From contig JAKPQU010000048.1 of assembly GCA_029555925.1 (NCBI GenBank), forward strand, positions 1-33,120: 33,120 bases of DNA, written 5' to 3'. Shown here one piece after another: positions 30,811 through 33,120 of the stretch. Position 1 is the first letter of the stretch, and every line of letters begins with the position of its first letter. Both the position numbers and the translations under genes were made by a program. Source of the stretch: Bacillota bacterium (GTDB lineage: Bacteria; Eremiobacterota; SpSt-956; JAKJGF01). Below the pieces are notes generated by a model. It was not told where the DNA came from. It saw nothing but the letters and a program-made list of their open reading frames with translations, and made no database searches.

Positions 30811-31437
30811 TTAATTTTTTGCACCACATTCAGGACAAAATTTTACAGAAGGCGACATTTCTGTTTTACATCTGGAACAGACTTTTTTTACACCTGTTTT
30901 TGCTCCGCAATTGGGACAGAATTTTGCTTTTCCTGTGGGGGCGTTACAGGCAGGACATGTTACCTGCATATCAATATCTACATCTTCATCTGTTATATAG
31001 GTTCTGCTTCTTACTTTTTCATGAGCCTGTTCTATGGCAGCCTGTCTTTTGGCAGATTCTATTTCCTGTTCTAAAAAGGGGGCACAGTGTGTACAGAGTC
31101 CCTGCTCGGGGTTCCAGCATCTGTTACAGAAGTAATTTGCACATCTGGAACATCGGTGGAAATGCTTTTTTGCTTCTTCCACTGCTTCCAGGAAGGCACT
31201 GTCTTTGGCTCTCTCCCATGAAGCAGAATGAACCCTCTGAGCCAGGCTGCTTGCCTGATGAAAAAAACCTCCAAACAGACTTTCTCCCATATCAAGTAAA
31301 GTATTTAATGTTCCTATACCGAAGGTTTTAAATTCTGTCATAAAACCGTCATGACATTTTTCACAGAAAAATTCAAATCTGAACCCTTTATCTGTACAGT
31401 GATCTGTATGATTGCTCGTAAATGGAATATGTTGCAT
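30811..31437 (-). CDS. Multiple zinc-ribbon protein
   Basis: 208 residues with up to eight CxxC knuckles: C25/C28, C96/C99, C104/C107, C115/C118, C161/C164, C174/C177, C187/C190, C201/C204. The C-terminal 45 residues are a double zinc ribbon (CPACN...FCPNCGAK...CSRCK...FCPECGAK). A Gly/Phe region and a helical Lys/Glu segment lie between. Likely a protein- or nucleic-acid-binding adaptor; no enzyme motif. ATG 31437 follows AAGGAG. A stem-loop (TGACCAGT/ACTGGTCA, 31464-31487) lies upstream in the leader. Confidence 0.8.
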   Translation of the reverse strand: MQHIPFTSNHTDHCTDKGFRFEFFCEKCHDGFMTEFKTFGIGTLNTLLDMGESLFGGFFHQASSLAQRVHSASWERAKDSAFLEAVEEAKKHFHRCSRCANYFCNRCWNPEQGLCTHCAPFLEQEIESAKRQAAIEQAHEKVRSRTYITDEDVDIDMQVTCPACNAPTGKAKFCPNCGAKTGVKKVCSRCKTEMSPSVKFCPECGAKN

Positions 31438-31451
31438 AAGTTAACTCCTTT

Positions 31452-31500
31452 ATCAGTGACCTGTGACCAGTGAACGGTTACTGGTCATTATAATCAGTGA
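31452..31500. repeat. GTGACCT/GTGACCA repeat with stem-loop
   Basis: CAGTGACCTGTGACCAGTGA carries a perfect 8-bp stem TGACCAGT / ACTGGTCA (31464-31471 and 31480-31487) with loop GAACGGTT. It is a further member of the TGA-containing 7-mer group, in the leader of the zinc-ribbon gene. Confidence 0.6.
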
Positions 31501-31551
31501 AAAGTATTATAATTGAAGTCATAGAAATTTGCAATATATTTTATTCAATCG

Positions 31552-31611
31552 TGAAAGGTGAAAAGTAAATAGAATGAGACATTTCACTTGTCACCACTCA
31601 CTTTTCACTGA
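31552..31611. repeat. GTGAAAG / TTTCACT array
   Basis: CGTGAAAGGTGAAAAGT on the left and TTTCACTTGTCACCACTCAC, TTTTCACTG on the right form opposed sister-type arrays next to the stop of the glycoside-hydrolase-like gene. Confidence 0.7.
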
Positions 31612-33120
31612 TTACGGTGCAAACTCAATTATTACAGGCTCTTTTGCCAGATGTATATCAAAATTTCCGCTCTTCTGTTCCAGGTCACTTGTAAATATTT
31701 CCTCTCCCTGGAGAAGAACGAAACTTGTCAGTTTTGCTTTTTTCCATGGCAGAGCAAGTGATAAGTTCTGTTTTTTATCAGTTTCATTCCAGAGTACATA
31801 AAGAGGTGTATCGTCTGATGACGGGAAATCTTTATTTTTTACGAAGATAAAACATCTTACCCCTTCTGCCACTCCAAGTAATTCGTGACTTATTTTTCTA
31901 TTCCTGAGCTTTTCTGTGAGAACCTTATAGCAGAACATAGCAGGTTTTGCATCGAAGTCAAAATAATATAATCCGTCATAAGATAATATATCATGTTGAT
32001 AAATATCTTCTACTGTTTCATTTGATACGAATATTGTATCATTGGACAGAGAATCCTTTAACTGTTTTTTCTGATCGGAAATAGATTGATAGATAATCTT
32101 CTCTGCCCCTCTGGCAAGAGCTATTATAAACATCTTAACTATTTCTGATGCCTGGCTTTCCAGAGAAGCATTTATTGTCTGTCCCTCTTCAAAACTGAAT
32201 TTTATTCCTCCGGGACAGGCGATTTCTCCCATTATAAAAGGCTTCTTAATATTATATTTTTTCATTGTTTTCATCTGATTTTGTAAAAAATCATCCATAT
32301 CTCTGGATGTTCCATGATAATGGAAGTTCATATAATCGAGATAATCCTGAACTTTTTTGCCATCAGGAAAAGTGAATTTAAAGAGATTATCAAGGAAGGT
32401 TGTATTTACCTTTTCGTCCATAAGAATATTTTTATTGGATATACCGCCAAAAATTATTTTTCCATCAGGATTGGCTTTATGGACATTTTCTGCAGACAGT
32501 CTGAGCAGTTTTGCGTAATTTGCCGGTGTATCTTCCCAGTATCTATTTAAATTGGGCTCGTTTAAAATTTTCCAGTAATTAATTTTAGGCAATGGAGGCC
32601 CGTCTGATATGCCGTCATTATTATAATCTCCGTCTCCATCATACCTTGCTGCACATCGAAACATAAATTTACTGTAATCATCGGGAGATGAAGGAAAGTC
32701 TGCTGCTCCTCCCTGTTCTTTAGGTTCAATATTTATTTCTATTATTATAGAAAAGCCGCTGTTGTAAATGGAGTTTATTTCTTCATCTATTTTACTCCAC
32801 ATAGGAGGTTTTTTCTTTGCCCAGCACAGGCCGTTAATAATAATCCATTTTCCGCCGGTTTTTTTATAGTAAGGTATTAATTCTTTGAATATAGTCTGAT
32901 GAACTGCATTTATACCGAAGAGTGCCCCTTCATTCCTGTCAAAACTGGATGAAATCGTTACATCCTCAGGTGTAGGTGTCACAGCAGGAGTTTCAGCCGG
33001 TTTCTGCGCTGGAATTTCAGTCGGTTTCTGCGCTGGAGTTTCAGTTGGTTTTTGCGCTGGAATTTCAGTTGGTTTTTGCGCTGGAATTTCAGTTGGTTTT
33101 TGCGCTGGAATTTCAGTTGG
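31612..33120 (-). CDS. Secreted glycoside-hydrolase-like protein, 5' end beyond window
   Basis: A TIM-barrel clan GH-A-like domain. YWKILNEPNLNRYW supplies the NEP acid/base glutamate and FIMGEIACPGG a candidate nucleophile glutamate. A short Asp/Asn/Gly insertion, YDGDGDYNNDGISDG, precedes the NEP strand and looks like a calcium-binding loop. N-terminal to the domain is a PTEIPAQK linker of at least five 8-residue units (33001-33120), open to the window edge, so the true start and presumably a signal peptide lie outside. The internal GTG at 32982 is not the real start. The polysaccharide substrate is unknown. Confidence 0.8.
   Translation of the reverse strand, partial: PTEIPAQKPTEIPAQKPTEIPAQKPTETPAQKPTEIPAQKPAETPAVTPTPEDVTISSSFDRNEGALFGINAVHQTIFKELIPYYKKTGGKWIIINGLCWAKKKPPMWSKIDEEINSIYNSGFSIIIEINIEPKEQGGAADFPSSPDDYSKFMFRCAARYDGDGDYNNDGISDGPPLPKINYWKILNEPNLNRYWEDTPANYAKLLRLSAENVHKANPDGKIIFGGISNKNILMDEKVNTTFLDNLFKFTFPDGKKVQDYLDYMNFHYHGTSRDMDDFLQNQMKTMKKYNIKKPFIMGEIACPGGIKFSFEEGQTINASLESQASEIVKMFIIALARGAEKIIYQSISDQKKQLKDSLSNDTIFVSNETVEDIYQHDILSYDGLYYFDFDAKPAMFCYKVLTEKLRNRKISHELLGVAEGVRCFIFVKNKDFPSSDDTPLYVLWNETDKKQNLSLALPWKKAKLTSFVLLQGEEIFTSDLEQKSGNFDIHLAKEPVIIEFAP
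33001..33120 (-). repeat. 24-bp tandem repeat encoding PTEIPAQK
   Basis: Five 24-bp units in frame encode PTEIPAQK with one PTETPAQK variant. The two or three units nearest the window edge are nearly identical in DNA (AATTTCAGTTGGTTTTTGCG on the plus strand). The array continues past the window. Confidence 0.92.

Noticed and set aside
30811..31437. Rubredoxin or DnaJ-type zinc finger for the multi-knuckle protein
   Set aside because: CxxC spacing and the FCPNCGAK/FCPECGAK ends fit double zinc ribbons; the CxxCxGxG repeats of DnaJ are absent.
32980..32982. GTG 32982 as the start of the glycoside-hydrolase-like gene
   Set aside because: The frame stays open upstream through a clear PTEIPAQK linker to the window edge, so the gene is partial.

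Overview
The window is AT-rich bacterial chromosome read with the standard bacterial code. Starts are ATG, GTG and TTG, and most genes have purine-rich ribosome binding sites. The housekeeping genes (asnS, rimO, ptsI, HPr, the NAD(P)HX repair gene nnr) are intact. They sit among many TPR, HEAT, zinc-ribbon and beta-propeller proteins, a mix common in large genomes of little-cultured phyla. I cannot name the lineage from sequence alone. There is no tRNA, rRNA, transposase, prophage or CRISPR array.

Layout. 1-440: non-coding, with dispersed repeats and an AT-only inverted repeat at a promoter. 441-3637 (+): a HEAT-repeat protein translationally coupled to a full-length YcaO of the E. coli ycaO type. 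3807-10333 (-): a SPASM radical SAM enzyme, a TMTC-like membrane/TPR protein, a short Cys/Ser-rich protein with its own promoter and terminator, and a coupled trio (zinc-ribbon protein, YkgJ-type Cys-cluster/TPR protein, U32-like protein with a Cys-rich tail). 10585-18671 (+): nnr, a TolB-like propeller, a CBS-pair protein, an M20 amidohydrolase, an FGE-fold protein, a small hypothetical and a DUF2723/TPR membrane protein. 18706-33120 (-): Uma2 nuclease, small GTPase, two tandem amidohydrolase-like proteins, ptsI, HPr, a GHMP kinase, a small hypothetical, GNAT, MazG-like, asnS, rimO, a J-like/TPR protein, two zinc-ribbon proteins and the 3' part of a secreted glycoside-hydrolase-like gene with a PTEIPAQK linker.

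The most striking signal is not a gene. Most gene boundaries hold short arrays of a 7-bp unit (GTGACGC/GTAACGC and complements, often ending at AATCGTGACGCG). A sister family is based on GTGAAAA/GTGAGTC. They are confined to intergenic space, yet at five genes the array supplies the stop codon and in three also the last residues (RDA, RDA, RNA). Two inverted composite copies share an exact 23-bp non-heptamer core and lie about 8.5 kb apart. A second 24-bp unit occurs twice next to arrays.

The best candidate for an undescribed protein system is 6875-10333: a 142-residue protein with a conserved-looking N-terminus, a Pro-rich middle and a tail with four overlapping or separate CSxCS motifs, beside Cys-rich candidate partners and a nearby radical SAM enzyme. 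The sequence shows the architecture; a RiPP or metal-binding role is inference. A YcaO lies nearby too, but it resembles E. coli YcaO, which has been linked to RimO-dependent modification of ribosomal protein S12, and rimO is present in this window.
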